DNA of 22,592 nucleotides. Origin: JAFGMQ01 sp036733345 (lineage in GTDB: Bacteria > Desulfobacterota > DSM-4660 > Desulfatiglandales > Desulfatiglandaceae). Both the position numbers and the translations under genes were made by a program. Positions 7,616 through 14,396 of this stretch are shown here, piece after piece (the first letter of the stretch is position 1; each line of letters opens with the position of its first letter). The stretch spans positions 1-22,592 of the forward strand of contig DAINAR010000050.1 in the NCBI GenBank assembly GCA_036733345.1, read 5' to 3'. The notes under the pieces are model-generated. The model was not told the origin of the DNA. It did no database searches and was given only the letters and a program-made list of their open reading frames with translations.

Positions 7616-8374
7616 ATGGCAAACATTTTCAACACAATACAGCTCGATATAAACAGAACTATAGCGGTGCTGACCTTGAATAGACCCAGGAAGCTTAATA
7701 CCGTAACGTCCGAGATGGAAAAGGAACTTGAAGAGGCGTTGAATCTTTTGAAAAAAGAGGAAAATGTGCGTGTGGTCATTTTAACGGGTAGGGGTCAAGC
7801 CTTTTGTGCCGGTCAGGACGTAAGCATTTTTGGGGTTGATCTTACACAGGCGAAGAAGGATCTGGAGAAGCTGAAGAGACCACCTCTCGTCTTTTTTGAG
7901 AAGCCTGTCATCGCTGCGGTGAACGGTGTTGCCGCAGGTGCAGGGGCTGATTTTGCGCTTATGTGTGACATTATTGTGGCGTCCGATACTGCCAGATTCT
8001 CTTTTCCTGGAGCTAGAATGGGTATTGCATGTCCGTATGCCCTTATTCAGCTCGCTGAGGATGTAGGTCGAAGGAAAGCAAAAGAGCTGCTTATGACGGG
8101 AGATTGGATCTCAGCTGGCGAAGCTCTGCAGCTGAGATTGGTAAACAGCGTTGTTCCCGCAGATCAGATCATGGACAAGGCTTTCGAGATAGCCCTCAAG
8201 ATCACGAAATCGGCTCCCCTTTCTGTGAAATCCGTAAAGGAAAGCATTAACAGTACCATAAGTGGTTTCGAACACAGCTATGAAGTGATGGCTGATCTGA
8301 TCAATACAGAAGACCGCATTGAGGGAATGGGAGCGTTTCTCGAGAAGAGGAGCCCTGTCTTCAAAGGGAGGTAA
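7616..8374 (+). CDS. Enoyl-CoA hydratase/isomerase (crotonase) family protein
   Basis: This 252-residue crotonase-fold acyl-CoA enzyme has LNRPRKLNTV (21-30), AFCAGQD (62-68, oxyanion-hole strand) and NGVAAGAGAD (103-112), followed by a helix reading FALMCDIIVASD. The length is standard. The two catalytic glutamates of classical enoyl-CoA hydratase (E144 and E164 of the rat enzyme) align to Asp112 and Gly132, so ordinary hydration is unlikely. The family also includes isomerases, dehalogenases, decarboxylases, hydrolases and C-C bond enzymes that use other side chains. The ATG at 7616 is preceded by AAGGGAG (7602-7608). It lies 94 bases after the MmgE/PrpD gene on the same strand and is probably the last intact enzyme gene of the operon before a decayed transporter gene. 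Confidence 0.88.
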   Translation: MANIFNTIQLDINRTIAVLTLNRPRKLNTVTSEMEKELEEALNLLKKEENVRVVILTGRGQAFCAGQDVSIFGVDLTQAKKDLEKLKRPPLVFFEKPVIAAVNGVAAGAGADFALMCDIIVASDTARFSFPGARMGIACPYALIQLAEDVGRRKAKELLMTGDWISAGEALQLRLVNSVVPADQIMDKAFEIALKITKSAPLSVKSVKESINSTISGFEHSYEVMADLINTEDRIEGMGAFLEKRSPVFKGR

Positions 8375-8420
8375 TCAAAGGCTTTATTCAGTATCAAATA
8401 ATCTTAATTAAGGAGAGATT

Positions 8421-9002
8421 ATGAAAAGCAAAGTGGTTACATTGGTCTGTCAATTTTGGCCTTCGCGGGCTGTCTTATGCTGCCTGACACCGTATCATCA
8501 TCTGAGCAGGTAATCGGTCTCAACTACTCAAACTTCCTTCCGGCAACACACAAAAACAGCATTCTCGTCGAAATGGTGTAAGGTGGCAGCAAAACGAAGC
8601 AATGGCGCCTTTTGAAGCCCTCCAGGGGCTCAAGTGGGGAGAGGTGATCAATTACAGTACTGTCAATTACAGTGCAGCATATTCATCAGTTTTTTCTGTT
8701 GTGATGAATAAGGCCAAGTGGAATTCATCTCTCAGGACGTGAAGAATATTATCGATGAAGTCAGCCCGGTGCGGATTACAAGGCAGGGGCAGTTATGGAA
8801 TGAGATCGAAAAGGAGGATCTCGAGTTCATAAAGATGAGAGACAATAAGATTGTCTCCCTGTCAAAAGAAGAAGACGATCACTATGTGGCAGCGGTGAAA
8901 CCTCTTATCGACGACTATGTCAAAAATATGAAGGCAAAGAATCTCCCTGGAGAAGGGGCTTTGAAGTTCTGCCAGAAATATCGGAAGGCAAATCAGAAAT
9001 AA
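8421..9002 (+). pseudogene. Decayed TRAP transporter substrate-binding protein (DctP-like)
   Basis: Fragments in three reading frames join into one broken periplasmic binding protein. An ATG at 8421 after AAGGAGAG opens MKSKVVTLV. The signal peptide then continues in another frame (LAFAGCLMLPDTVSSSEQ) into a mature start, VIGLNYSNFLPATHK, that is typical of DctP proteins, and stops at 8579-8581. A third frame (about 8599-8730) reads FEALQGLKWGEVINYS and SSVFSVVMNKAKW. The C-terminal 90 residues follow in the first frame (8720-9002: QDVKNIIDEVSPV to the stop). About 200 middle residues are missing, so at least three frameshifts and a large deletion have occurred. An 11-bp direct repeat (8648-8658, 8663-8673) lies inside. 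The gene probably once served import of the acid used by the upstream enzymes; no TRAP membrane subunits are in the window. The last 94 codons remain open but would not make a working protein. Confidence 0.8.
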
Positions 9003-9017
9003 CAAGTCGTCCTAACC

Positions 9018-9050
9018 GGAAGGGGCCTTATCTTCTGCCCTCTTCCGAGG
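9018..9050 (+). other. Hairpin between the TRAP remnant and the adenosyltransferase gene
   Basis: GGAAGGGGC (from 9018) can pair with GCCCTCTTCC (ending at 9050) with one bulged T and a short loop. No U-tract follows, so it is not a classical terminator. It may be a leftover end structure or an mRNA element in the leader of the next gene. Confidence 0.35.
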
Positions 9051-9080
9051 GCGTCGCATAATAAAAGGAGGTGGAAAAAG

Positions 9081-9614
9081 GTGCAAGAGGAGGAAGGATA
9101 TATAATCGTTTTAACTGGTGATGGAAAGGGTAAAACAACCTCTGCGCTCGGCATGGCCATGAGGGCTGTTGGTCAGGGACTGAAGGTGGCGATGCTCCAG
9201 TTTCTGAAAGGTTCGTGGAAGTACGGTGAGCTGGATACAGCAAGCAAACTGGGCCCCGGCTTAACCATTCGGCCCCTCGGGGAGGGATTTATTCATGTAA
9301 ATCCCGACAACCCTGACCTCAAGGACATTCGGTGTGCCGAGGAAGCCTGGAAGGTGTGTGAAGAGGCACTTCTGTCAGGCGACTACGGCATGGTCATACT
9401 TGATGAGGTTAACAACGCCATCGCCTATGGTCTGCTTTCGGTGGATGACGTAGTTGACGCACTCAAGAAGCGACCGTCCAGACTCCATGTGGTCCTGACC
9501 GGAAGGGGCGCCAATCCCCGAATTATAGAGATTGCCGATCTCATGACAGAGATGGTGGAAATAAAACATCCCTATCAAAGCGGAAAGGCCGCTCGGAGAG
9601 GAATTGAATTCTAA
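9081..9614 (+). CDS. cobO: Cob(I)yrinic acid a,c-diamide adenosyltransferase (CobA/CobO/BtuR family)
   Basis: This 177-residue P-loop enzyme transfers the 5'-deoxyadenosyl group from ATP to cob(I)alamin or a corrinoid precursor, making the cofactor the mutase needs. Motifs are Walker A TGDGKGKTTSALGMA (11-25), the acidic motif VILDEVNNAIAYGLL (about 110-124) and VVLTGRGANP (about 136-145), all characteristic of the CobA/BtuR type rather than PduO or EutT. It is slightly shorter than E. coli BtuR (about 196 residues), mainly at the N-terminus. The start is GTG at 9081, chosen because a strong AAAGGAGGTGG ribosome site (9064-9074) precedes it at the right distance. I saw no cobalamin riboswitch upstream. 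Its place after the mutase operon points to local cofactor supply, although the pseudogene between them leaves about 700 bases before it. Confidence 0.92.
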   Translation: MQEEEGYIIVLTGDGKGKTTSALGMAMRAVGQGLKVAMLQFLKGSWKYGELDTASKLGPGLTIRPLGEGFIHVNPDNPDLKDIRCAEEAWKVCEEALLSGDYGMVILDEVNNAIAYGLLSVDDVVDALKKRPSRLHVVLTGRGANPRIIEIADLMTEMVEIKHPYQSGKAARRGIEF

Positions 9615-9906
9615 CCGGACGATGCCGTTCCCATTACCTGAGCAACACAATGAAGTGTATACCTGACCATATCGAAGATAATCCTATTCATTGACGTTCT
9701 CCCGGTAAAGCTACGGATCAACCAACGCTCAAAGGTAAGATCGTTTCCATGACCGGTGCGGGCATACGAATGATGAGCGCACACACTTTCAATGTGAATA
9801 AATCTTTTTTATAACCATTTCAATTAAATACCGGAATCTTTCCCGGACTCAGTGTGCATTTGGAAAATTATTTGAGTTGCTTATTATTAGCAGTATCACC
9901 TGATTC
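9615..9906. other. Non-coding stretch, no convincing gene
   Basis: No frame gives a convincing protein. A short run near 9728-9763 would read LKGKIVSMTGAG, which resembles the start of a short-chain dehydrogenase, but it continues into nothing recognisable. A T-run at about 9806-9811 follows only a weak CACA...TGTG hairpin. The DNA becomes AT-rich before the promoter at 9907. Confidence 0.4.
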
Positions 9907-9935
9907 TTGACACCCGGAATGCCATTTCTTATACT
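9907..9935 (+). promoter_or_regulatory. Near-consensus sigma70 promoter
   Basis: TTGACA (9907-9912) and TATACT (9930-9935) are separated by exactly 17 bases. The predicted start near 9942 leaves a leader of about 30 bases with the ribosome site AGAGGAAG before the ATG at 9974. This is one of the best promoter matches in the window. Confidence 0.7.
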
Positions 9936-9973
9936 CCAGCTGTTTTAAAGATACCTTCTTTAGAGAGGAAGCC

Positions 9974-10348
9974 ATGTCAACACCTGTTGAGATTCAAGCC
10001 GGTAATACTACCCTTCGCGCCGAGCTTGATGCTACACCAACCGCAAAAAGCATCGTGGATATGCTGCCCATGACAGTTCAGATGAGCCGGTGGGGAGACG
10101 AATATTACGGCAGTATCGGGCGAACTTTCAGTCTCGAAAGCGATGCCAGGGATCTGATGAAGGTCGGTGAACTCGCGTACTGGCCGCAGGGCCAGGCCCT
10201 GTGTATCTTTTTCGGGCCAACGCCGATGAGCAGCGGTTCGGAACCGGTTGCCGCATCTGCCGTGAATCCGGTGGGCAGGATTGTCGATGACATCACCCCG
10301 CTTCGAGAGATGGGATCTTCTGTAACCGTTGAATTACGGAAGGTATAA
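9974..10348 (+). CDS. Cyclophilin-like-fold protein (TM1367 type)
   Basis: This 124-residue protein matches the small cyclophilin-like beta-barrel family whose structural type is Thermotoga maritima TM1367. Shared marks are MTVQMSRWGDEYYGSI (35-50), the conserved GELAYWPQGQALCIFFG (about 67-83) with TPMS after it, and ASAVNPVGRI (about 94-103). The fold resembles peptidyl-prolyl isomerase cyclophilin, but activity and role in this family are, to my knowledge, not established. There is no signal peptide, so it is cytoplasmic. It has its own strong promoter 40-70 bases upstream. The outer-membrane gene starts 75 bases downstream and may be co-transcribed. The family call is firm. Confidence 0.85.
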   Translation: MSTPVEIQAGNTTLRAELDATPTAKSIVDMLPMTVQMSRWGDEYYGSIGRTFSLESDARDLMKVGELAYWPQGQALCIFFGPTPMSSGSEPVAASAVNPVGRIVDDITPLREMGSSVTVELRKV

Positions 10349-10423
10349 ATAAAGGTATCCCCTCTTTCAGGCTTCACTTTCCGGCCGCCGTAAACCGAAC
10401 AGGAGAATACAGGAACTGTAGTG

Positions 10424-11200
10424 ATGAAAAATAAAATTCTGCTACTATTGATCTGCCAGGTGACTGCCCTGTTTTTTGCCATTTCGAGTTATGCCGGATC
10501 GTGGTACCTCCGTGGCAACCTGAGCTATGAGTGGTCATGCACCGCCGATTTCTCTGACAGGAATTCCCTGTCAACCAGCCCGCCAGCCCTTTTCGGATAC
10601 GTTACAGGGAGTGACGGCCGCCCCATCGGCGCTTACGGTGATTTCGGAAAATTCCCCGGCTTCGAGATTGCTGCAGGCCGCAATGTCCTGCCCTGGCTGC
10701 GTGCGGATCTTTCCCTCTGTTATCGGCCGGACATGGACTACAGGGGTCATGCGAACTTTGCCGGAGTCCCAGGGCAGCAGCCCGTCAGCACGGAAGCCCG
10801 TTCCATTTGTGTTCTGGGCAACGTATTCCTGGAGCTGGCCCCTCTTCTGAATATGTCCTCAAGCCGTCTTCGGCCCTACGTGGGTGTCGGTCTCGGCATT
10901 ACCTTCAACAGACTGGACAGGATGATCTACGAGTTTCCGGGACTCACAAACCACAAGGTCAGTATTACACCGGCAGGAGAAAAAAATGATTTTACCTTCA
11001 TGCTTACCGCAGGTACAGGAATTGTGCTCTCCGACAGGGTGATCCTTGACATTGCATATCGCTATGCGGATCTCGGGCAAATGCGCACTGATCAGGGAAA
11101 TATGTACATGAATAACCTGCCCGGGGGTATCGTAATCGGAGAAACCCGTACGGATTTGCGATGCCACGGCATAACCTTGGGAATCCGCTACAGTTTCTGA
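10424..11200 (+). CDS. Outer-membrane beta-barrel protein (OmpA-like porin fold)
   Basis: This 258-residue protein has a signal peptide (basic MKNK, a hydrophobic stretch to about residue 20, predicted cleavage after SSYA near residue 24). The mature part is made of alternating, glycine- and aromatic-rich strands such as SWYLRGNLSYEWS, LRPYVGVGLGITFNRL and VILDIAYRYADLG, and it ends in GIRYSF with the terminal Phe recognised by the BAM assembly machinery. Size and strand pattern suit an eight-stranded barrel of the OMP_b-brl/opacity-protein type. I chose ATG 10424 over GTG 10421 because the AGGA at 10411-10414 is better spaced to it. It implies a Gram-negative organism. No specific ligand or pore function can be read from it. 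Confidence 0.82.
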   Translation: MKNKILLLLICQVTALFFAISSYAGSWYLRGNLSYEWSCTADFSDRNSLSTSPPALFGYVTGSDGRPIGAYGDFGKFPGFEIAAGRNVLPWLRADLSLCYRPDMDYRGHANFAGVPGQQPVSTEARSICVLGNVFLELAPLLNMSSSRLRPYVGVGLGITFNRLDRMIYEFPGLTNHKVSITPAGEKNDFTFMLTAGTGIVLSDRVILDIAYRYADLGQMRTDQGNMYMNNLPGGIVIGETRTDLRCHGITLGIRYSF

Positions 11201-11390
11201 TTTGAAAAGAAAAACACACATCCTGAAAATCCTATCAATCCTGTCAAAAAATTTCTTTCCTTTTTGACCTTATCTGTCAAACACACCTGCTACAGTTCCC
11301 GCAGGACATGCGGGACATACAGTAATTAAGAAGCATGTTTCATAAATCATGAAAATCATGTTAATCCTGTCTGAAAGATGTTCATTAACT
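11201..11390. repeat. Intergenic stretch with dispersed-repeat pieces
   Basis: There is no gene. At 11213-11256 there is a copy of the repeat whose core is aatcctgttgatcctgtc (here with small changes), followed by CAAAAAATT. A second shorter, diverged copy lies at 11346-11372. Between them is a small hairpin, TCCCGC (11297-11302) with GCGGGA (11310-11315), without a T-run. The first part recurs at 14066-14100 and 14537-14572. Confidence 0.6.
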
Positions 11391-11486
11391 GGCCGCAGAT
11401 TTTCCGCATGAAGTATTCGGAACGGGCAATGCAGGAGGTTCAGTTAAGGTCATAAGAGCGGAAGAAACAGGGTCGAGAACTGCTTA
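11391..11486 (+). pseudogene. Broken partial copy of the downstream SLOG-like gene
   Basis: The stretch 11391-11440 closely repeats 11761-11810 of the intact gene. Read in the same frame it gives AADFPHEVFGTGNAGGS against AENFPHAVFRTGNARGS. It then jumps without a frame change to VKVIRAEETG, matching IKVTGAKETG at about 12068-12100 of the intact gene, and ends in TAA soon after. It is a second copy that lost its beginning, its middle (about 260 bases) and its end. Confidence 0.75.
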
Positions 11487-11637
11487 ATTATTAATTAAAT
11501 GCAGAATTTTTTACCATAAATATAACGTATTTTTTGCGAATTAAATCGCAATAAAAATATAAAATTTGCGTATTAATATTCGAGAAAAAGATATTTGAGC
11601 GTTTTAGAAAAGGCAAAATTATTAAAAGGAAGATAAA
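11487..11637 (+). promoter_or_regulatory. AT-rich leader of the SLOG-like gene with inverted repeat
   Basis: This 150-base region is very AT-rich. It contains an inverted repeat, TTGCGA (11534-11539) and TCGCAA (11546-11551) with a 6-base spacer, and a further half-site TTTGCG near 11565. These could bind a regulator. No clean sigma70 promoter can be singled out. The ribosome site AAGGAAG lies just before the ATG at 11638. Confidence 0.35.
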
Positions 11638-12246
11638 ATGACATATTTAGAGTTTAAAAGGCTTTTAACTGACAGTAACAGGCCTGTCATTCTGGTAGAA
11701 GGTATGCGGAATCTGCCTGAATCTGATGTTGAAAAACTGATTCAATTCGGAAGATGTCTGGCCGAAAATTTTCCGCATGCAGTATTCAGAACAGGGAATG
11801 CAAGAGGTTCTGATGAAGCCTTTGCACAGGGAATAAAGGCTGTTGATCCCAAAAGGCTGGAATACGTGCTGCCTTACAAAGGATACAGAAAGAAGGTGAT
11901 TTCGCAGGAATCCTGCCAGAAAGCATTGAATGAGATGCCGGAAACTGTAAAGGAACGGGCAGTTCATCAAACACTGGATTCATCACCTGAATACAGGGGT
12001 TTGATGGAAATGAGAAATGCAGTTCCTAAACTGCGTTCGAAATCAATATATCTGCTTCGTGATACGATCAAGGTCACCGGAGCAAAAGAAACAGGGTTGA
12101 GCCCTGCAACTATAGGTATTTTCTATGTTGACAGGCTTGATCCTATGAAAGGCGGGACAGGACACACTGTCAGGGTGTGCAGGAAACAGGGTGTACCGGC
12201 TGTATTTCAGGGACATTGGATAAACTGGTGTGTAAAATCAATGTGA
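11638..12246 (+). CDS. SLOG-like (DprA/LOG-related Rossmann fold) nucleotide-binding protein
   Basis: This 202-residue cytoplasmic protein has no membrane segment. The first half has a Rossmann-like beginning, PVILVEGMRNL (16-26), then FPHAVFRTGNARGSDEAFA (45-63), in which the G-N-A-R-G-S-D-E turn resembles the phosphate-binding loop of the SLOG superfamily (DprA, LOG, YpsA). The C-terminal segment GGTGHTVRVCRKQGVPAVF resembles the second conserved SLOG strand and turn. SLOG domains bind nucleotides or related ligands, and in bacterial conflict systems they are proposed sensors of nucleotide signals. I recognise no attached effector. ATG 11638 has AAGGAAG upstream. A broken partial copy lies just upstream and dispersed repeats lie on both sides, which suggests mobility of the module. 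The superfamily call is from motif resemblance and is moderate. Confidence 0.55.
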   Translation: MTYLEFKRLLTDSNRPVILVEGMRNLPESDVEKLIQFGRCLAENFPHAVFRTGNARGSDEAFAQGIKAVDPKRLEYVLPYKGYRKKVISQESCQKALNEMPETVKERAVHQTLDSSPEYRGLMEMRNAVPKLRSKSIYLLRDTIKVTGAKETGLSPATIGIFYVDRLDPMKGGTGHTVRVCRKQGVPAVFQGHWINWCVKSM

Positions 12247-12543
12247 GAACAAAATTGTTTTTCCCTTGACCAATATAAAATAAAAGACTTATTCTTATTA
12301 AGTTTAAATAATGTAGCTATTATAGCCATTTGTCATCCGGAGGAATGCCGATGACGAGAAATCTCAGTATTTTTTCTGAATTCAAATAATATGAGAGAGG
12401 AATTATCGTTCTGCTTCAGGTTCCAATTTTGGAATCATGATTTTTCCCTTGCCAGAGCTGTGGCGCAAAAAAACAGCCATCATTACAAATGGAGGCAGGC
12501 CGCGTGTAGTTAACACATAGAGATTACATGGAAAGAACCACGA
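12247..12543. repeat. Intergenic stretch with half-copy of the dispersed repeat and a hairpin
   Basis: There is no gene. 12265-12309 matches the second half of the repeat found at 14140-14183 and 14613-14656 (TTGACCAATAT, then AAATAAA and GACTTATTCTT). At 12332-12355 GTCAT and ATGAC flank CGG/CCG, forming a hairpin of the kind seen in short dispersed elements that read GTCATCC...GAGGAATG. The last 40 bases lead to the next gene with a modest GGAAAG ribosome site at 12530-12535. Confidence 0.55.
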
Positions 12544-14046
12544 ATGGACCCAGATGAACGTCATTTATTGCAAATGATTCGACAAGGCGAAGGAATTACA
12601 ACCGAGTTTAAAACATGCCGGAATCGCCTCAGCAGGGATGTATATGAAACGGTTTGCTCATTTCTGAACCGGGATGGAGGTACAATTTTGTTGGGGGTTA
12701 CGGATTCCGGAATCATTCAGGGTATTGAACCCGATGCTGTCGCATCAATAAAAAAGGATTTTGTTACAGCCATTAACAACCCGCAAAAGGTACATCCTCC
12801 TGCATATCTTTCTGTTGGAGAAGTTAAGATAAAGGGAAGACCGGTTCTTCGCATATATGTCCCGGAGAGTTCACAGGTCCACAGATGTAATGGTCGCATT
12901 TATGACCGTAATGAAGACGGTGATATCGACATTACCGATCATACACGACATGTTGCTGATTTGTATCAGCGAAAACAGGCCACATATTCAGAGAATAAAC
13001 TCTACCCCTTTGCTAAACTTGAAGATCTGCGCTCTGATCTCATTGACAAATGCCGCAGACTGGCAGGAGTATGGCGTGATGATCATCCCTGGCTTGGAAT
13101 GGATGATCTGGAATTTCTGAAAAGCGCCCAGCTTCACCAGACAGATCCGGAAACCGGCAAAAGCGGGATTACGCTGGCAGGAATCCTGTTGCTGGGGAAG
13201 GACCAGCTTATTCTGTCGGCAGTGCCGCATCATCGAACTGACCTTATCCTGCGCAAGGTTAACCTGGACAGGTATGATGACAGGGATCTTGTTAGAACAA
13301 ATCTTATAGAAAGCTACGAACGCATCATCGCATTTGTGCAAAAGCATTTACCGGACCCCTTTTTTCTGGAGGGGACGAATCGGATAAGCCTTCGCGACAC
13401 CATTTTTCGAGAGGTAGCCTCTAACATCCTTATTCACAGGGAATACACAAATGCTTTCCCGGCCAAGTTGATTATCGAGCGTGGCCAGGTATGCACTGAA
13501 AACAGCAACAAGCCGCACGGGTTCGGGACCCTTAATCCGACAAATTTCACACCCTTTCCCAAAAACCCTGTGATCGGGGCTTTTTTCCGCGAAATTCACC
13601 GCGCCGATGAACTCGGTTCCGGAATGCGCAAGATGATGCGCTATGGAAAGCACTATGGGGGCGCTGATCCTGAAATGATTGAAGGTGATATATTCCGAAT
13701 TGTGGTCAGGGTGCCGGAATTTGGCGCTATAGGCAAAATCGAGGCAGGGGATCAGTCAAAAGTTCAATTTAGAGGGGAAGTTACCGGGGAAGTTACCGGG
13801 GAAGTTACCGGGGAAGTCGAAAAACTAATAACGATTATAAAAGGTGAAATGAAACGGATAGAGCTTCAGTCAGCCCTGGGGCTCAAACATGAGGAGCATT
13901 TTAGAAAGGCCTATCTAAGACCTGCAATCGAAGCAGATTTAATTGAAATGACCACACCAGACAAACCGCACAGCAGCAGGCAGAAATACCGGTTGACGGA
14001 GAAAGGGCGGGAAATATTAAAAGCAATCAAAATGGGAAGTGTATAA
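12544..14046 (+). CDS. AlbA_2/Schlafen-type DNA-binding ATPase with winged-helix tail
   Basis: This 500-residue protein belongs to the group often labelled ATP-binding or RecG-related. Residues about 10-130 are an AlbA_2 (Schlafen AlbA) domain with ITTEFK (18-23) and GGTILLGVTDSG (45-56). Residues about 285-390 form the HATPase_c_4 region, with the N-box-like REVASNILIHREYTN (about 289-303) and GSGMRKM (about 357-363). A short linker carries GEVT three times followed by GEVE (about 410-425), encoded by 12-bp tandem repeats. A winged helix (about 425-495, with RQKYRLTEKGREIL) closes the protein. Family members are thought to be DNA-binding regulators or defence-related, but none of their reactions can be assigned here. 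Start ATG 12544. It stands alone between repeat copies, consistent with a horizontally moved cassette. Confidence 0.85.
   Translation: MDPDERHLLQMIRQGEGITTEFKTCRNRLSRDVYETVCSFLNRDGGTILLGVTDSGIIQGIEPDAVASIKKDFVTAINNPQKVHPPAYLSVGEVKIKGRPVLRIYVPESSQVHRCNGRIYDRNEDGDIDITDHTRHVADLYQRKQATYSENKLYPFAKLEDLRSDLIDKCRRLAGVWRDDHPWLGMDDLEFLKSAQLHQTDPETGKSGITLAGILLLGKDQLILSAVPHHRTDLILRKVNLDRYDDRDLVRTNLIESYERIIAFVQKHLPDPFFLEGTNRISLRDTIFREVASNILIHREYTNAFPAKLIIERGQVCTENSNKPHGFGTLNPTNFTPFPKNPVIGAFFREIHRADELGSGMRKMMRYGKHYGGADPEMIEGDIFRIVVRVPEFGAIGKIEAGDQSKVQFRGEVTGEVTGEVTGEVEKLITIIKGEMKRIELQSALGLKHEEHFRKAYLRPAIEADLIEMTTPDKPHSSRQKYRLTEKGREILKAIKMGSV
13774..13817 (+). repeat. 12-bp in-frame tandem repeat (GEVT linker)
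   Basis: GGGGAAGTTACC occurs three times head to tail (13774-13785, 13786-13797, 13798-13809), followed by GGGGAAGT (13810-13817). The unit is a multiple of three, so copy number can change without a frameshift. It encodes the linker between the ATPase and winged-helix parts. Confidence 0.9.
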
Positions 14047-14063
14047 TCAGTTTTCTGTGAAAG

Positions 14064-14190
14064 AAATCCAGAAAATCCTGTTGATCCCGTCAAAAAATTC
14101 CTGCCCTTTCAGTCATCTGTCATCCGCAGTCCGAAATAGCTTGACCAATATGAAATAAAAGACTTATTCTTTCTAAGTTTAATTATACAG
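14064..14190 (+). repeat. Dispersed repeat, full copy 1
   Basis: About 127 bases align, at roughly 90 percent by eye, with 14535-14666. The first part carries aatcctgttgatcccgtc and CAAAAAATTCCTGCCCTTTC; the second carries AGCTTGACCAATAT and GACTTATTCTTT. It begins 18 bases after the ATPase stop codon. Half-copies lie at 11213-11256 (first half) and 12265-12309 (second half). No protein or transposon end is visible in it. Confidence 0.8.
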
Positions 14191-14261
14191 GGAATGTCAG
14201 ACCATCTTTTCTAACAGCGTTCCCTGTTTCATCTATGCCAATCATTGACTTTTGAGTCAAT
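14188..14261. other. Two inverted repeats downstream of repeat copy 1
   Basis: CAGGGAATG (14188-14196) can pair with CGTTCCCTG (14218-14226) with one G-U pair. ATTGACT (14244-14250) and AGTCAAT (14255-14261) form a perfect 7-bp hairpin with a TTTG loop. Neither has a following T-run. Confidence 0.4.
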
Positions 14262-14332
14262 CTGGGTTTATGTAGTGTCGAAAATGACAGATATTTCAAG
14301 GCACTGAGTGATTATTCATTTGTAATTCACAG

Positions 14333-14358
14333 GGAGAAATCTATGATTCAGGGCAAAT
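14333..14358 (+). other. Five-codon mini-ORF with ribosome site next to a terminator
   Basis: AGGGAGA (14331-14337) precedes ATG (14343) ATT CAG GGC AAA TAA (ending 14360), and the terminator stem begins two bases later. This could be the end of a small RNA, a leader peptide or chance. I only note the arrangement. Confidence 0.2.
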
Positions 14359-14361
14359 AAA

Positions 14362-14396
14362 AACCCCGCTTCTCACAAAAAGAGGTGGGGTTTTTT
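14362..14396 (+). terminator. Rho-independent terminator
   Basis: AACCCCGCTTCT (14362-14373) pairs with AGAGGTGGGGTT (14381-14392) over 12 bp, with two G-U pairs and a 7-base loop, followed by a run of T (14391-14396). It lies 315 bases after the AlbA_2 ATPase gene, so it ends either that transcript or a separate small transcript. Confidence 0.8.

Noticed and set aside
9003..9080. Possible cobalamin riboswitch before the adenosyltransferase gene
   Set aside because: The gap is short, no B12-box-like GCCACTG or long multi-stem structure was seen, and only one simple hairpin is present.
9728..9763. Remnant of a short-chain dehydrogenase (LKGKIVSMTGAG)
   Set aside because: Only about 12 residues look right, no continuation is found in any frame, and this can be chance.
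13774..13817. CRISPR-like repeat array
   Set aside because: The repeats are 12 bp with no spacers and lie in frame inside a coding gene, so they are a protein linker repeat.
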